A DNA stretch of 64,000 nt from NCBI RefSeq assembly GCF_040409805.1, contig NZ_CP099572.1, forward strand, positions 1,178,001 through 1,242,000, in the 5' to 3' direction. Source of the stretch: Polynucleobacter sp. MWH-UH23A. Its GTDB lineage: Bacteria > Pseudomonadota > Gammaproteobacteria > Burkholderiales > Burkholderiaceae. Numbering within the stretch: the first letter of the stretch is position 1; every line of letters begins with the position of its first letter. Both the position numbers and the translations under genes were made by a program. This document shows, in pieces, positions 35,624-45,379 of the stretch. The notes under the pieces are model-generated. The model was not told where the DNA came from, made no database searches, and was given only the letters and a program-made list of their open reading frames with translations.

Positions 35624-36781
35624 TTAATTTTCTAGCAAAATGCGAAGCATGCGGCGCAAAGGTTCAGCCGCACCCCACAACAACTGGTCGCCAACCGTAA
35701 ATGCGCCAAGGTACTCGGGTCCCATTGCCAATTTATGGAGGCGTCCAATAGGGACTGTTAAAGTGCCGCTCACCGCTGCAGGCGATAAATCACGCTCAGT
35801 AGTTTCGCGATCATTGGGAACGACTTTCACCCATTGATTGTCATTCGCCAAAATGGTTTCGATTTCTTTGAGTGGAATATCTTTCTTCAGCTTTACTGTG
35901 AGGCCTTGTGAGTGGCAACGCATTGCGCCGACACGAACACATAAGCCATCAATAGGAATACTGCCCGGAGTGCGGAATGCGGGACGGCCAAGAATCTTAT
36001 TAAACTCAGCACCGCCTTTCCACTCTTCTTTAGTTTGGCCGTTTTCTACAGGCACATCGATCCATGGAATTAAGCTGCCAGCTAAAGCGGTATTACGGAA
36101 ATTCTTTTTCGGAAAATCCGCAGAGCGCAATGTTTCAGTTACCTTGCGATCGATATCCAAGATCCATGAAGAAGGATCGGCTAATTCGGCGGCAACGCTA
36201 TCACGCAGTGCGCCCATTTGCAAAAGCAACTCGCGCATATTCTGCGCACCGGCGCCAGAAGCGGCCTGATATGTCATGGCACTAATCCACTCAACCATAT
36301 CCGCCTTAACGAGACCACCCATAGCCATCATCATCAAGCTTACTGTGCAGTTGCTTCCAATCCAGTTCTTGCCACCAGCAGCTAAGGCTTTATCAATTAC
36401 AGGTCGATTTACCGGATCCAAGATTAATACCGCATCATCTTTCATGCGCAATGCGCTAGCAGCATCAATCCAATGGCCTTTCCAGCCTGCAGCGCGCAGC
36501 TTAGGGAAAATTTCATTGGTGTAATCACCGCCCTGACAAGTCAGAATAATGTCGCAACGAGCCAATGCCTTAATGTCATTCGCATCTTGAAGGGTGCTTT
36601 CACTCTTAGTTACTTTTTGACCATTCAATAACGGAACTTCTCCACCAGCTTGACTGGTGCTAAAAAAAACTGGTTCGATTAGATCGAAATCTTTTTCAGC
36701 AAGCATACGCTCCATCAGAACGCTACCAACCATTCCACGCCAGCCAACTAAACCTACCAAAGGTGTTTTTGTATTTGCCAT
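35624..36781 (-). CDS. asd: Aspartate-semialdehyde dehydrogenase
   Basis: Asd reduces aspartyl phosphate to aspartate semialdehyde for lysine, threonine and methionine synthesis. About 385 residues, of the long gamma/beta-proteobacterial type. The NADP motif is [18 protein letters not shown] near residue 8 and the catalytic Cys in [17 protein letters not shown] near residue 133. The catalytic His lies in [18 protein letters not shown] near residue 276. The ATG at 36781 is chosen; an ATG at 36787 and a TTG at 36790 are in frame upstream. No clear ribosome-binding site distinguishes them. Confidence 0.95.
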   Translation of the reverse strand: MANTKTPLVGLVGWRGMVGSVLMERMLAEKDFDLIEPVFFSTSQAGGEVPLLNGQKVTKSESTLQDANDIKALARCDIILTCQGGDYTNEIFPKLRAAGWKGHWIDAASALRMKDDAVLILDPVNRPVIDKALAAGGKNWIGSNCTVSLMMMAMGGLVKADMVEWISAMTYQAASGAGAQNMRELLLQMGALRDSVAAELADPSSWILDIDRKVTETLRSADFPKKNFRNTALAGSLIPWIDVPVENGQTKEEWKGGAEFNKILGRPAFRTPGSIPIDGLCVRVGAMRCHSQGLTVKLKKDIPLKEIETILANDNQWVKVVPNDRETTERDLSPAAVSGTLTVPIGRLHKLAMGPEYLGAFTVGDQLLWGAAEPLRRMLRILLEN

Positions 36782-36847
36782 GATCATCAACTATTTAGTG
36801 AATGTGATTACTTTCGAACTGCTCCGTTGTTATTTCCAGTTAACCGC

Positions 36848-37918
36848 TTATCCTAATGCCGCTACTACTGCATCACCCATCTCTGCCGTTGACACTTTTT
36901 TCGTGCCCTCAGTGTAGATATCCGCAGTACGTAAACCTTGCGCCAATACTTTCTGAACCGCTTTCTCAATACGATCTGCATCAGGAGGCATTCCTAATGA
37001 ATAACGCAACATCATGGCTGCAGACAAAATCGTTGCCAAAGGATTTGCGATTCCTTTGCCAGCGATATCGGGAGCGGAACCATGACTAGGCTCATACAAA
37101 CCCTTGTTGTTCTTATCTAAAGATGCAGAAGGCAACATACCGATTGAACCTGTCAACATGGCTGCCTCATCTGACAATATGTCACCAAAAATATTGCCGG
37201 TCACAACAACATCAAATGCTTTTGGTGCTTTCACGAGCTGCATTGCGGCGTTATCTACATACATATGAGAAAGCTCTACATCTGGATAATCTTTTGATAC
37301 CCGAATCATGACTTCGCGCCACAACTGGGATGTTTCCAGCACATTTGCCTTATCAACACTACATACCTTCTTGCCACGTTTTTGCGCCGCTTCAAATGCA
37401 ACGCGTCCAATACGCTCTACTTCAGGCTCGCTATAGTGCATTGTGTCAAAGCCCTCACGCGCCCCTTTAAACAAAGGTAACTCAGAAGAACGAATACCGC
37501 GTGGCTGACCGAAGTAAATATCGCCATTGAGCTCACGCACAATCAGAATATCGAGACCGCCAATAATTTCTGGTTTCAGGCTAGAAGCCGCAGTCAATTC
37601 TGGATAGCAAATCGCAGGCCTAAAGTTAGCGAACAACTCCAGATGTTTGCGCAAACCTAAGATCGCTTGTTCGGGACGTAATTCACGTGCGAGTGAGTCA
37701 TATTTCCAATCACCAACTGCGCCAAATAAAATCGCATCAGCCTTCTTAGCTAACTCAAGCGTGGCTGGCGGCAAAGGATGTCCAGCTACATCATAGGCAG
37801 CACCACCTACAGGAGCTTCTTCCAGATCAAACTTTGGGCCGAGCGCTTTGAGAACGCGAACGGCTTGAGCAACGATTTCCGGGCCGATCCCATCGCCCGG
37901 GAGAACTGCAATTTTCAT
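36848..37918 (-). CDS. leuB: 3-isopropylmalate dehydrogenase
   Basis: LeuB oxidatively decarboxylates 3-isopropylmalate in leucine synthesis, NAD-dependent. The 356 residues begin [20 protein letters not shown]. The substrate-binding [13 protein letters not shown] is near residue 142. The metal and NAD site [20 protein letters not shown] is near residue 234, followed by [18 protein letters not shown]. It lies 23 bases after leuD, in the leuC-lipoprotein-leuD-leuB-asd order. Confidence 0.97.
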   Translation of the reverse strand: MKIAVLPGDGIGPEIVAQAVRVLKALGPKFDLEEAPVGGAAYDVAGHPLPPATLELAKKADAILFGAVGDWKYDSLARELRPEQAILGLRKHLELFANFRPAICYPELTAASSLKPEIIGGLDILIVRELNGDIYFGQPRGIRSSELPLFKGAREGFDTMHYSEPEVERIGRVAFEAAQKRGKKVCSVDKANVLETSQLWREVMIRVSKDYPDVELSHMYVDNAAMQLVKAPKAFDVVVTGNIFGDILSDEAAMLTGSIGMLPSASLDKNNKGLYEPSHGSAPDIAGKGIANPLATILSAAMMLRYSLGMPPDADRIEKAVQKVLAQGLRTADIYTEGTKKVSTAEMGDAVVAALG

Positions 37919-37941
37919 GAACAGGCCTTTAAATCAATAAA

Positions 37942-38589
37942 TTATGGCAACTGGGTTGCCAGCCAAGGCATCTTCAAAATGCGCTCAGCTTCAAAAGCCT
38001 TAATTTTATCTGCATGGCGCAGAGTTAAGCCAATATCGTCCAAACCGTTCAGGAGGCAATATTTTCTAAATGGAGCTACCTCAAAGCTATAGGCGGTGCC
38101 ATCAGGGGTAATGACCTGCTGTGCTTCCAAGTCAATTGTGAGCTGATATCCACTAAAAGCCATGGTCTCATTAAAGAGATGGTCCACTTGAATCTCGCTC
38201 AAAACGATAGGCAAAAGACCATTCTTAAAGCAGTTGTTATAGAAAATATCTGCATAGCTAGGCGCAATAAGCGCTCTAAAGCCGAATTGATCCAAAGCCC
38301 AAGGAGCATGTTCGCGAGAGCTACCGCAGCCAAAGTTCTTGCGTGCTAACAAAATGCCAGCACCTTTGTAGCGCGGCTGATTTAGAACAAAATCGGGATT
38401 CACGGGACGTTTGCTGCAATCTTGGCCAGGTTCACCATGATCAAGATAACGCCACTCATCAAATAAGTTTTGGCCAAAGCCAGTTTTCTTAATCGACTTT
38501 AAAAACTGTTTCGGAATAATTGCGTCGGTATCCACATTCTCACGATTGAGCGGAGCAACTAGTCCTTTGTATACCGTAAATTTTTCCAT
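37942..38589 (-). CDS. leuD: 3-isopropylmalate dehydratase small subunit
   Basis: LeuD pairs with LeuC to isomerise 2-isopropylmalate to 3-isopropylmalate. Length 215 residues, normal for the proteobacterial form. The swivel-domain motifs [20 protein letters not shown] near residue 18 and [20 protein letters not shown] near residue 84 are clear. A small lipoprotein gene separates it from leuC. It lies 36 bases downstream of that gene, so all three may share one transcript. Confidence 0.97.
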   Translation of the reverse strand: MEKFTVYKGLVAPLNRENVDTDAIIPKQFLKSIKKTGFGQNLFDEWRYLDHGEPGQDCSKRPVNPDFVLNQPRYKGAGILLARKNFGCGSSREHAPWALDQFGFRALIAPSYADIFYNNCFKNGLLPIVLSEIQVDHLFNETMAFSGYQLTIDLEAQQVITPDGTAYSFEVAPFRKYCLLNGLDDIGLTLRHADKIKAFEAERILKMPWLATQLP

Positions 38590-38625
38590 GATTCTAACTT
38601 CGCTAAATATTTAATCTAAATCTTT

Positions 38626-38835
38626 TTACTTCACAGGAGTAACAACGACATCTTTACCCTGAGTCTGAGATTGATTTTGTTGAGTTGTATTTGCGCCAGA
38701 GCCACCCATCGCATTACCCATGGTTTGCAAATCTTTTCCCATACCCTCGAGGGTGCTAGTGCAAGCTGCAATCACCAACCCAATGATTCCAACAATAGCC
38801 AATCTAGCAATTAAGGAAACTGGAGAAAATTTCAT
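38626..38835 (-). CDS. Entericidin-like small lipoprotein
   Basis: A 69-residue lipoprotein. The signal peptide ARLAIVGIIGLVIAAC ends in a lipobox (VIAAC) near residue 24. The following CTSTLEGMGKDLQTMGNAMG resembles the mature entericidin A/B start, and the rest is a Gln/Ser/Thr-rich tail. Entericidins form a lipoprotein toxin-antidote pair in E. coli; here only one is visible and no function in leucine synthesis is evident. The ATG at 38835 is chosen because AAGGG lies upstream; an ATG at 38865 adds ten charged residues. It sits between leuC and leuD, 10 bases after leuC. Confidence 0.8.
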   Translation of the reverse strand: MKFSPVSLIARLAIVGIIGLVIAACTSTLEGMGKDLQTMGNAMGGSGANTTQQNQSQTQGKDVVVTPVK

Positions 38836-38845
38836 TGAATTACCC

Positions 38846-40255
38846 TTAAGAAATCTTACGAACATCTACAAAGTGACCTTCAATAGCTGCAGCTGCAGCC
38901 ATTGCAGGACTCACTAAGTGAGTACGGCCACCATTACCTTGGCGACCTTCAAAGTTACGATTAGAGGTTGATGCACAACGCTCTCCTGGCTCAAGGCGGT
39001 CAGCATTCATTGCCAAGCACATTGAACACCCAGGCTCACGCCACTCAAATCCAGCGGCCTTAAAAATACGATCCAAGCCTTCGCGCTCTGCTTGAGCTTT
39101 TACCAAACCAGAACCTGGAACAACTAATGCAAGCTTGATATTGGGCGCTACTTTTTTGCCAATACGATCAACCACTTTTGCAGCAGCACGAATATCTTCA
39201 ATACGACTATTGGTGCATGAACCAATAAACACTTTATCAACTGAGATACTACTCAGCGGTGTATTTGGAGTGAGATCCATATATTCCAAAGCACGTTCAA
39301 TCGCTGAACGTTTATTAGGGTCGCGCTCTTTTTCTGGGTCTGGAACACGATCGCTAATAGAGAGAACCATCTCTGGCGATGTACCCCAAGTTACTTGCGG
39401 AGCAATCTCTTCGGCACGCAACTCAACAACCGCATCGAATTTTGCATCAGCATCTGAGTGCAAGGTTCTCCAATATTGCAAAGCTTGCAATAAGGCAGGT
39501 CCCTTAGGCGCATAAGGACGACCTTGAATATATTCAATCGTTGTCTCATCTACGGCAACCAAACCGGAACGAGCACCCGCTTCAATTGCCATATTGCAGA
39601 TGGTCATCCGACCTTCCATAGAGAGATTACGAATAGCTTCACCTGCAAATTCAATGGTGTAACCCGTGCCACCAGCTGTACCAATCTTGCCAATCACAGC
39701 TAAGACGATATCTTTTGCAGTAGCACCTGGTTGTAAGCGACCATCTACGCGCACCAACATATTCTTGCTCTTTTTCATAAGCAATGTTTGTGTAGCGAGA
39801 ACGTGCTCGACCTCCGATGTGCCAATACCAAACGCTAAGGCACCAAATGCACCATGCGTGCTTGTATGCGAATCACCGCATACCACCGTCATTCCCGGCA
39901 AAGTTGCGCCCTGCTCTGGCCCAATCACATGAACAATACCCTGGCGGGTATCATTCATCTTGTATTGGGTGATCCCAAATGCGTCACAGTTTTGATCCAA
40001 AGTATCTACTTGCAACTTGGAAATAGGATCAGTAATTCCTTGACTCCGATCAGTCGTTGGCACATTGTGATCAGAAACAGCCAAGTTGGCAGAGATGCGC
40101 CAAACAGGACGGCCAGCCAGATTCAGACCTTCAAATGCCTGAGGGCTGGTTACCTCGTGCAGCAATTGACGATCAATATAGATCGTGGCTGTGCCATCCT
40201 CTTCAGAGTAAACAACGTGGTCATCCCACAATTTGTCATAAAGCGTACGAGACAT
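38846..40255 (-). CDS. leuC: 3-isopropylmalate dehydratase large subunit
   Basis: LeuC is the aconitase-like subunit carrying the 4Fe-4S cluster. The 469 residues match the bacterial family. Cluster cysteines are seen in [20 protein letters not shown] near residue 345 and in [20 protein letters not shown] near residue 405. The active-site block [20 protein letters not shown] is near residue 125. It follows gltA by 17 bases on the same strand, linking leucine synthesis to the TCA genes upstream. Confidence 0.97.
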   Translation of the reverse strand: MSRTLYDKLWDDHVVYSEEDGTATIYIDRQLLHEVTSPQAFEGLNLAGRPVWRISANLAVSDHNVPTTDRSQGITDPISKLQVDTLDQNCDAFGITQYKMNDTRQGIVHVIGPEQGATLPGMTVVCGDSHTSTHGAFGALAFGIGTSEVEHVLATQTLLMKKSKNMLVRVDGRLQPGATAKDIVLAVIGKIGTAGGTGYTIEFAGEAIRNLSMEGRMTICNMAIEAGARSGLVAVDETTIEYIQGRPYAPKGPALLQALQYWRTLHSDADAKFDAVVELRAEEIAPQVTWGTSPEMVLSISDRVPDPEKERDPNKRSAIERALEYMDLTPNTPLSSISVDKVFIGSCTNSRIEDIRAAAKVVDRIGKKVAPNIKLALVVPGSGLVKAQAEREGLDRIFKAAGFEWREPGCSMCLAMNADRLEPGERCASTSNRNFEGRQGNGGRTHLVSPAMAAAAAIEGHFVDVRKIS

Positions 40256-40272
40256 GAGAGACCTTAAAACCT

Positions 40273-41586
40273 TTATTTACGAGCAGAAATATCTGGAACC
40301 TTGCGTGAAGTTTCGCCAACGTACAGCTGACGTGGACGTCCGATCTTATACTCAGGATCAGTAATCATCTCTTCCCACTGAGCAATCCAGCCCACCGTTC
40401 TTGCCAAAGCAAAGATACAAGTGAACATTTCAGTTGGAATGCCAAGTGCGCGCTGAACGATACCAGAATAGAAGTCAACGTTTGGATAGAGCTTACGGCT
40501 TACAAAGTAGTCGTCTTCCAACGCAATCTTCTCAAGAGTCATTGCTAGCTTGAACAATGGATCATCTTGCAAACCAAGTTCGCTCAATACTTCATAGCAA
40601 GTTTCACGCATCAATTTAGCGCGTGGATCGAAGTTCTTATATACACGGTGACCAAAGCCCATCAAGCGAACGCCTGAATTCTTATCTTTTACTTGCGCGA
40701 TGAATTCATGAATCTTATCAACGCCACCCTTAGCTTGAATTTCATTCAGCATTTGCAAGCAAGCTTCGTTTGCGCCTCCGTGTGCAGGACCCCATAAGCA
40801 AGCGATACCAGCAGAAATCGCGGCAAATGGATTAGTGCCTGAGGAACCGCACAAGCGTACAGTTGAAGTTGAAGCATTTTGCTCATGGTCTGCATGCAAT
40901 GTAAAGATGCGATCCAAAGCGCGGACCAATACTGGGTTTACCTTGTACTCCTCGCATGGCGTTGCGAACATCATGCGCATAAAGTTTGCTGTGTAAGACA
41001 AAGAGTTATCTGGGTAGATAAACGGTTGTCCAACTGAATATTTATATGCCATCGCTACCAAAGTTGGCATCTTCGCAATCAAGCGAATTTGCGCCACTTC
41101 ACGCGCATATGGATCGCTATAGTCGATTTCATCATGGTAGAAAGCAGCCATCGCACCAACCAAGCCAGTCAATACAGACATTGGGTGGGCATCACGACGG
41201 AAGCCTCGCAAGAAGAATTGCATCTGTTCATGAACCATGGTGTGGTGCATGACCATGTTTTCAAAGTCTTTCTTCTCTTTACCATTTGGCAGTTCGCCAT
41301 TGATCAAGAGGTAGCAAACCTCCAAGAAGTCGCACTTGCCTGCCAAATCCTCAATTGGGTATCCACGATAAAGCAACTCACCCTTATCGCCGTCAATGTA
41401 GGTAATTTTGCTATTGCATGACGCAGTAGAAAGGAAGCCGGAATCGTAAGTGAACTTACCGGTCTGACCATAAAGCTTACGAATGTCGATTACATCCGGA
41501 CCAACAGTCCCTTTGTAAATTGGCAGATCAATATCTGGGGTGCCATCCGAAAACGAGAGTTTTGCCTTGATGTCCGATTCAATCAT
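40273..41586 (-). CDS. gltA: Citrate synthase
   Basis: Citrate synthase condenses oxaloacetate with acetyl-CoA. The 437-residue protein is of the hexameric, NADH-sensitive bacterial type. Catalytic His residues lie in [20 protein letters not shown] near residue 235 and in [17 protein letters not shown] near residue 310, with the catalytic Asp in [16 protein letters not shown] near residue 370. It lies 82 bases downstream of sdhE. The gap shows no terminator, so gltA may read on from sdh or have its own promoter. Confidence 0.97.
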   Translation of the reverse strand: MIESDIKAKLSFSDGTPDIDLPIYKGTVGPDVIDIRKLYGQTGKFTYDSGFLSTASCNSKITYIDGDKGELLYRGYPIEDLAGKCDFLEVCYLLINGELPNGKEKKDFENMVMHHTMVHEQMQFFLRGFRRDAHPMSVLTGLVGAMAAFYHDEIDYSDPYAREVAQIRLIAKMPTLVAMAYKYSVGQPFIYPDNSLSYTANFMRMMFATPCEEYKVNPVLVRALDRIFTLHADHEQNASTSTVRLCGSSGTNPFAAISAGIACLWGPAHGGANEACLQMLNEIQAKGGVDKIHEFIAQVKDKNSGVRLMGFGHRVYKNFDPRAKLMRETCYEVLSELGLQDDPLFKLAMTLEKIALEDDYFVSRKLYPNVDFYSGIVQRALGIPTEMFTCIFALARTVGWIAQWEEMITDPEYKIGRPRQLYVGETSRKVPDISARK

Positions 41587-41668
41587 TTCTAATCCTTAGT
41601 CATTCAAAATTATGATTACTTCACTATTCGATCACACGCTTGCACTACTACTGCGACTACATACTGAG

Positions 41669-41938
41669 TTATTTCTCTCTCAGCCTTTGTAATACCTTTT
41701 TAAAGGAGTCGGACTGCATCTCCTTTTCCAATTCAGCCACAGAATCTTTTCGAGCGATCAATAAATCCATCAAATCGTTGTCATCCAAGGCCAATAACTG
41801 GCTTAATACTTTTCCATCTTCCACGCTTAACTGATCGCCGTAACGAGCAAAGAAACGTTGCAGAATTAAATCATTCTCAAGCAACCCCCTGCGGGCATCA
41901 CTCTTTAAACGATAAAACTCTGCATTTCCGAGGGTCAT
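41669..41938 (-). CDS. sdhE: Succinate dehydrogenase assembly factor SdhE
   Basis: An 89-residue helical protein that promotes covalent FAD attachment to SdhA. The conserved flavinylation motif RRGLLENDLILQRFF (RGxxE type) is near residue 17. Acidic residues around LLALDDNDLMDLLI near residue 48 are typical. Its ATG overlaps the sdhB stop by four bases, so it belongs to the sdhCDAB operon. Confidence 0.95.
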   Translation of the reverse strand: MTLGNAEFYRLKSDARRGLLENDLILQRFFARYGDQLSVEDGKVLSQLLALDDNDLMDLLIARKDSVAELEKEMQSDSFKKVLQRLREK

Positions 41939-42639
41939 ACTGCCCTACGAACCATCAACTCCTTAATCTTGCCAATCGCCTTCGTTGGATTCAAATGCTT
42001 AGGACATACATCCACGCAATTCATGATGGTGTGGCAACGGAATAAACGGTACGGATCCTCAAGATTATCCAAACGCTTAGAGGTCTCCTCATCACGACTA
42101 TCAGCAATAAAGCGATATGCCTGCAATAAACCAGCCGGACCTACAAACTTATCTGGATTCCACCAGAAAGATGGGCATGAAGTTGAGCAAGATGCGCACA
42201 AGATGCACTCATACAAGCCATTTAACTCTTCACGCTCTTCAGGACTCTGAAGACGCTCTTTTTCTGGGGGTGGATTGTCATTTACCAAGTAAGGCTTGAT
42301 CGACAAGTATTGCTTAAAGAACAAAGTCATGTCGACGATCAAATCGCGCACAACTGGCAAACCAGGTAATGGGCGCAAAGTAATAACCTTAGGCAAAGTC
42401 AACATATTGGTCAAGCAAGCTAAACCATTCTTACCGTTAATGTTCATTGCGTCTGAACCGCACACGCCTTCACGGCATGAGCGACGATATGAAATAGATT
42501 CGTCTTGTTTCTTCAAAGAAATCAAAGCATCTAACAACATGCGCTCACCAGTCAGCTCTAACTCATAACGCTGCATGCGTGGAGCTGCATCGACATCTGG
42601 GTCGTAACGGTAGATTTCAAATATACGGGTATCGCTCAT
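41935..42639 (-). CDS. sdhB: Succinate dehydrogenase iron-sulfur subunit
   Basis: SdhB carries electrons from the SdhA flavin to quinone via three iron-sulfur clusters. Length 234 residues. The 2Fe-2S ligands are in SCREGVCGSDAMNINGKNGL near residue 54, the 4Fe-4S ligands in CILCASCSTSCPSFWW near residue 145, and the 3Fe-4S ligands in CHTIMNCVDVCPKHLNP near residue 200. The gene follows sdhA by 16 bases and overlaps sdhE. Confidence 0.97.
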   Translation of the reverse strand: MSDTRIFEIYRYDPDVDAAPRMQRYELELTGERMLLDALISLKKQDESISYRRSCREGVCGSDAMNINGKNGLACLTNMLTLPKVITLRPLPGLPVVRDLIVDMTLFFKQYLSIKPYLVNDNPPPEKERLQSPEEREELNGLYECILCASCSTSCPSFWWNPDKFVGPAGLLQAYRFIADSRDEETSKRLDNLEDPYRLFRCHTIMNCVDVCPKHLNPTKAIGKIKELMVRRAV

Positions 42640-42655
42640 CTTCTATCTCTCTTGC

Positions 42656-44434
42656 TTAGAAAGTACGTTCTTTTGGAGGAACTGAATCAACAGTCAATGG
42701 TTTTAGCTGAACTGGTTTGTAGTCCAAACGGTTACCTTCGCTGTACCAAAGAGTGTGCTTCATCCAGTTGTCGTCATCACGATGTGGGTGATCATCATGA
42801 GAGTGAGCACCACGGCTTTCTTTACGAGCCGCCGCCGAGGTCATCGTTGCGTTTGCAGTCTCAACCAAGTTGGCAACTTCCAAAGCTTCGATACGCGCGG
42901 TATTGAAAATCTCAGACTTATCTTTAACCCACAAGTGCTTAGCGCGCTCTGTCAACTTCGCCATTTGACGAACACCTTCATCCATCAGCTCTTGGTTACG
43001 GAACACGCCTGCATATTTCTGCATGCACTTACGAATATCGTTAGCAACGTCCTGTGCATACTCGCCAGAAGTAGAGCTATCCAACTTCGCAATACGCTCC
43101 ATTGTTTGCTGACCAGCATTCTTAGGCAATGGCTTGAACTCACGATTCTTGAGATCCAGACTCACGATGTGATTGCCAGCTGCGCGACCAAATACCAAGA
43201 GGTCGAGCAGTGAGTTTGTTCCCAAACGGTTTGCGCCGTGCACTGAAACACATGAGCACTCACCAATTGCATACAAGCCATTAATCACTTCATTGTGCTT
43301 ACCATTAGCTGGCACAACTACTTGACCATTGATGTTGGTTGGAATGCCACCCATCTGATAGTGAATAGTTGGCACAACAGGAATTGGCTCTTTGGTTACG
43401 TCAACGTTCGCAAAGTTAATACCAATCTCATATACGGAAGGCAAACGCTTCATGATCGTATCAGCGCCAATGTGCGTCAAATCAAGCACAACATAATCGC
43501 CATTCGGACCACAACCGCGCCCTTCTTTAATCTCTTGGTCCATCGAGCGCGATACAAAGTCACGCGGAGCCAAATCTTTCAGGGTTGGTGCATAGCGTTC
43601 CATGAAACGCTCGCCATCCTTGTTACGCAAAATACCGCCTTCACCACGGCAACCTTCTGTCAACAACACACCCGCACCAGCTACGCCAGTTGGGTGGAAT
43701 TGCCAGAACTCCATATCCTCCAATGGAATACCTGCACGCGCTGCAAGACCCATACCGTCGCCAGTGTTAATAAACGCATTAGTAGATGCGTCCCAAATAC
43801 GACCCGCACCACCAGTAGCCAACATCACAATCTTGGCTTCCAAGATATAAACCTGACCAGTTTCCATTTCGAGAGCGGTTACACCGACTACATCGCCCTC
43901 ATCATCACGAATGAGGTCAAGCGCTAACCACTCCACGAAGAAGTTAGTCTTCGCGCGGACATTACGTTGGTACAGGGTGTGCAACATTGCATGGCCAGTA
44001 CGGTCTGCAGCAGCACAGGCACGCTGCACTGGCTTCTCGCCATAGTTTGCTGTGTGGCCACCGAACGGACGCTGATAAATCGTGCCATCAGGATTGCGGT
44101 CAAACGGCATACCAAAGTGCTCTAACTCATAAACCACTTTTGGAGCTTCGCGACACATAAATTCGATTACGTCTTGGTCACCTAACCAGTCAGAACCTTT
44201 GATAGTGTCGTAAAAGTGATAGTGCCAATTGTCTTCACTCATATTGCCTAGAGAAGCGCCGATACCACCCTGCGCTGCAACTGTATGTGAACGTGTTGGG
44301 AATACCTTGCTTAATACAGCAACATTCAAGCCAGCTTCTGCTAACTGCAATGAAGCACGCATACCTGAACCACCCGCACCAACAATCACCGCATCAAAAC
44401 GGCGGCGTGGCAATGATTTTTGAATTGCAGTCAT
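42656..44434 (-). CDS. sdhA: Succinate dehydrogenase flavoprotein subunit
   Basis: SdhA oxidises succinate to fumarate with covalently bound FAD. About 592 residues. FAD-binding VIVGAGGSGMRASLQLAEAG is near residue 17. The flavin-linking His is in FPTRSHTVAAQGG near residue 46. Substrate-site residues lie in GVHGANRLGTNSLLDLLVFG near residue 395. The ATG at 44434, four bases after the sdhD stop with GGAAAG upstream, is preferred; an in-frame start at 44476 would run into sdhD and add 14 unlikely residues. Confidence 0.97.
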   Translation of the reverse strand: MTAIQKSLPRRRFDAVIVGAGGSGMRASLQLAEAGLNVAVLSKVFPTRSHTVAAQGGIGASLGNMSEDNWHYHFYDTIKGSDWLGDQDVIEFMCREAPKVVYELEHFGMPFDRNPDGTIYQRPFGGHTANYGEKPVQRACAAADRTGHAMLHTLYQRNVRAKTNFFVEWLALDLIRDDEGDVVGVTALEMETGQVYILEAKIVMLATGGAGRIWDASTNAFINTGDGMGLAARAGIPLEDMEFWQFHPTGVAGAGVLLTEGCRGEGGILRNKDGERFMERYAPTLKDLAPRDFVSRSMDQEIKEGRGCGPNGDYVVLDLTHIGADTIMKRLPSVYEIGINFANVDVTKEPIPVVPTIHYQMGGIPTNINGQVVVPANGKHNEVINGLYAIGECSCVSVHGANRLGTNSLLDLLVFGRAAGNHIVSLDLKNREFKPLPKNAGQQTMERIAKLDSSTSGEYAQDVANDIRKCMQKYAGVFRNQELMDEGVRQMAKLTERAKHLWVKDKSEIFNTARIEALEVANLVETANATMTSAAARKESRGAHSHDDHPHRDDDNWMKHTLWYSEGNRLDYKPVQLKPLTVDSVPPKERTF

Positions 44435-44438
44435 CGAA

Positions 44439-44804
44439 TTACACTTTCCACAAAATTTGAACGGCATATGCCGCACACGCTACGAGATACAAAACAGTCA
44501 ACACTTGAAGTGTCAAACGAATACCAACTGGCTTGATGTAGTCCATCCAAATATCGCGCACACCAATCCATGCGTGATAGAAAAGACTAAACAAAGCCAA
44601 AAGTGTTAACAGCTTCATTAGCTGATTGCTAAACAGGCCAGACCAGCCCTCGTATGTAGCGCTGCCGGTAACGCAATAATCCACGAGCAATACAACGGTG
44701 AATACCACCATCACGATTGCAGTAACGCGTTGAATAATCCATTCTTTGAGGCCGTAATGCGCGCCTACTACTAAGCGCTTTGGTCCAATTTGATAGATAG
44801 GCAT
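44439..44804 (-). CDS. sdhD: Succinate dehydrogenase membrane anchor SdhD
   Basis: A 121-residue inner-membrane subunit that, with SdhC, binds haem b and quinone. Three hydrophobic segments are visible: VTAIVMVVFTVVLLVDY near residue 28, LLTLLALFSLFYHAWIGVRD near residue 65, and LTLQVLTVLYLVACAAYAVQ near residue 97. The His in FYHAWIGVRDIWMDYI is a likely haem ligand. The gene stands between sdhC (24 bases upstream) and sdhA. Confidence 0.93.
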   Translation of the reverse strand: MPIYQIGPKRLVVGAHYGLKEWIIQRVTAIVMVVFTVVLLVDYCVTGSATYEGWSGLFSNQLMKLLTLLALFSLFYHAWIGVRDIWMDYIKPVGIRLTLQVLTVLYLVACAAYAVQILWKV

Positions 44805-44828
44805 GAAATTTCCTTAATGAAGAAACGC

Positions 44829-45248
44829 TTAATACAAGCCGAATAATTTAAGACCAACTACCGCAGTCAAAGCCAAGCCAACAACCAAGACAATGATTGC
44901 TGAACGATTAGACTCAGACTTCTCTACTCCGATCTCAAGATCGAGCAAGAGGTAACGAATGCCAGCGCAGAAGTGGTGCAAGAAACACCAGATCAAACCC
45001 AAGCAAATAATTTTTACCAAGATATTGCCTGTGACTGCTTGGAATTTTTGGTAGCTCAATTCAGAAGCAAGACTTTGATCAAAGAGATACAAAATAAACG
45101 GCAATAAGAGGAACAAAACTGCTCCGCTAATACGGTGAAGAATGGAAACTTTACCTGCCCAAGGAAGGCGGTATTTCACCAACTGGGCTAGACCAATATT
45201 TCGATAAACCGGTCTATCTTTTTTTACGTTTTGCTGTGCATCAACCAT
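44829..45248 (-). CDS. sdhC: Succinate dehydrogenase cytochrome b556 subunit SdhC
   Basis: Membrane anchor of about 139 residues, first gene of the sdhCDAB-sdhE operon. The opening RPVYRNIGLAQLVKYRLPWA and the SdhC signature SILHRISGAVLFLLLPFI near residue 37 are clear, and WCFLHHFCAGIRYLLLDLE near residue 90 holds the expected haem-ligating His. The ATG at 45248 is preferred over the TTG at 45254 that opens the frame. The 131-base region upstream contains an inverted repeat and a four-G-run motif. Confidence 0.94.
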   Translation of the reverse strand: MVDAQQNVKKDRPVYRNIGLAQLVKYRLPWAGKVSILHRISGAVLFLLLPFILYLFDQSLASELSYQKFQAVTGNILVKIICLGLIWCFLHHFCAGIRYLLLDLEIGVEKSESNRSAIIVLVVGLALTAVVGLKLFGLY

Positions 45249-45287
45249 GGGCAATCTCTATCTTTCGGTGGAGGTTCAGTTTGATTT

Positions 45288-45302
45288 TGTTGTGTCGCAA
45301 CA
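45288..45302. promoter_or_regulatory. Candidate operator upstream of sdhC
   Basis: An inverted repeat TGTTG-N5-CAACA lies 40-54 bases upstream of the sdhC start. On the minus strand it directly follows a -10-like TAGAAT (45309-45304), so it would cover the transcription start. No regulator can be assigned; the adjacent GntR protein is one candidate, although its presumed palindrome at 46165 has a different sequence. Confidence 0.4.
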
Positions 45303-45329
45303 TATTCTATTGGAAACCTTGGGTATGGT

Positions 45330-45365
45330 GGGGGCTTTTAAGGGTTTATAAGGGTTAAAAAGGGG
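45330..45365 (+). promoter_or_regulatory. Putative G-quadruplex motif upstream of sdhC
   Basis: The plus strand carries four runs of three or more G (45330-45334, 45342-45344, 45352-45354, 45362-45365) separated by three AT-rich loops of exactly seven bases. This meets the G3+N1-7 rule for an intramolecular quadruplex. It lies between the gntR stop and sdhC on the template strand of sdh transcription, in otherwise AT-rich DNA. Folding and function are untested. Confidence 0.55.
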
Positions 45366-45379
45366 TTTTACGGATAAGT

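Noticed and set aside
39135..40267. Long open frames antisense to leuC
   Set aside because: They mirror leuC codons and lack ribosome-binding sites or family motifs.
43295..43927. A 210-codon open frame antisense to sdhA
   Set aside because: It lies wholly opposite a certain sdhA gene, its product is unlike any family and has low-complexity codon shadow composition.
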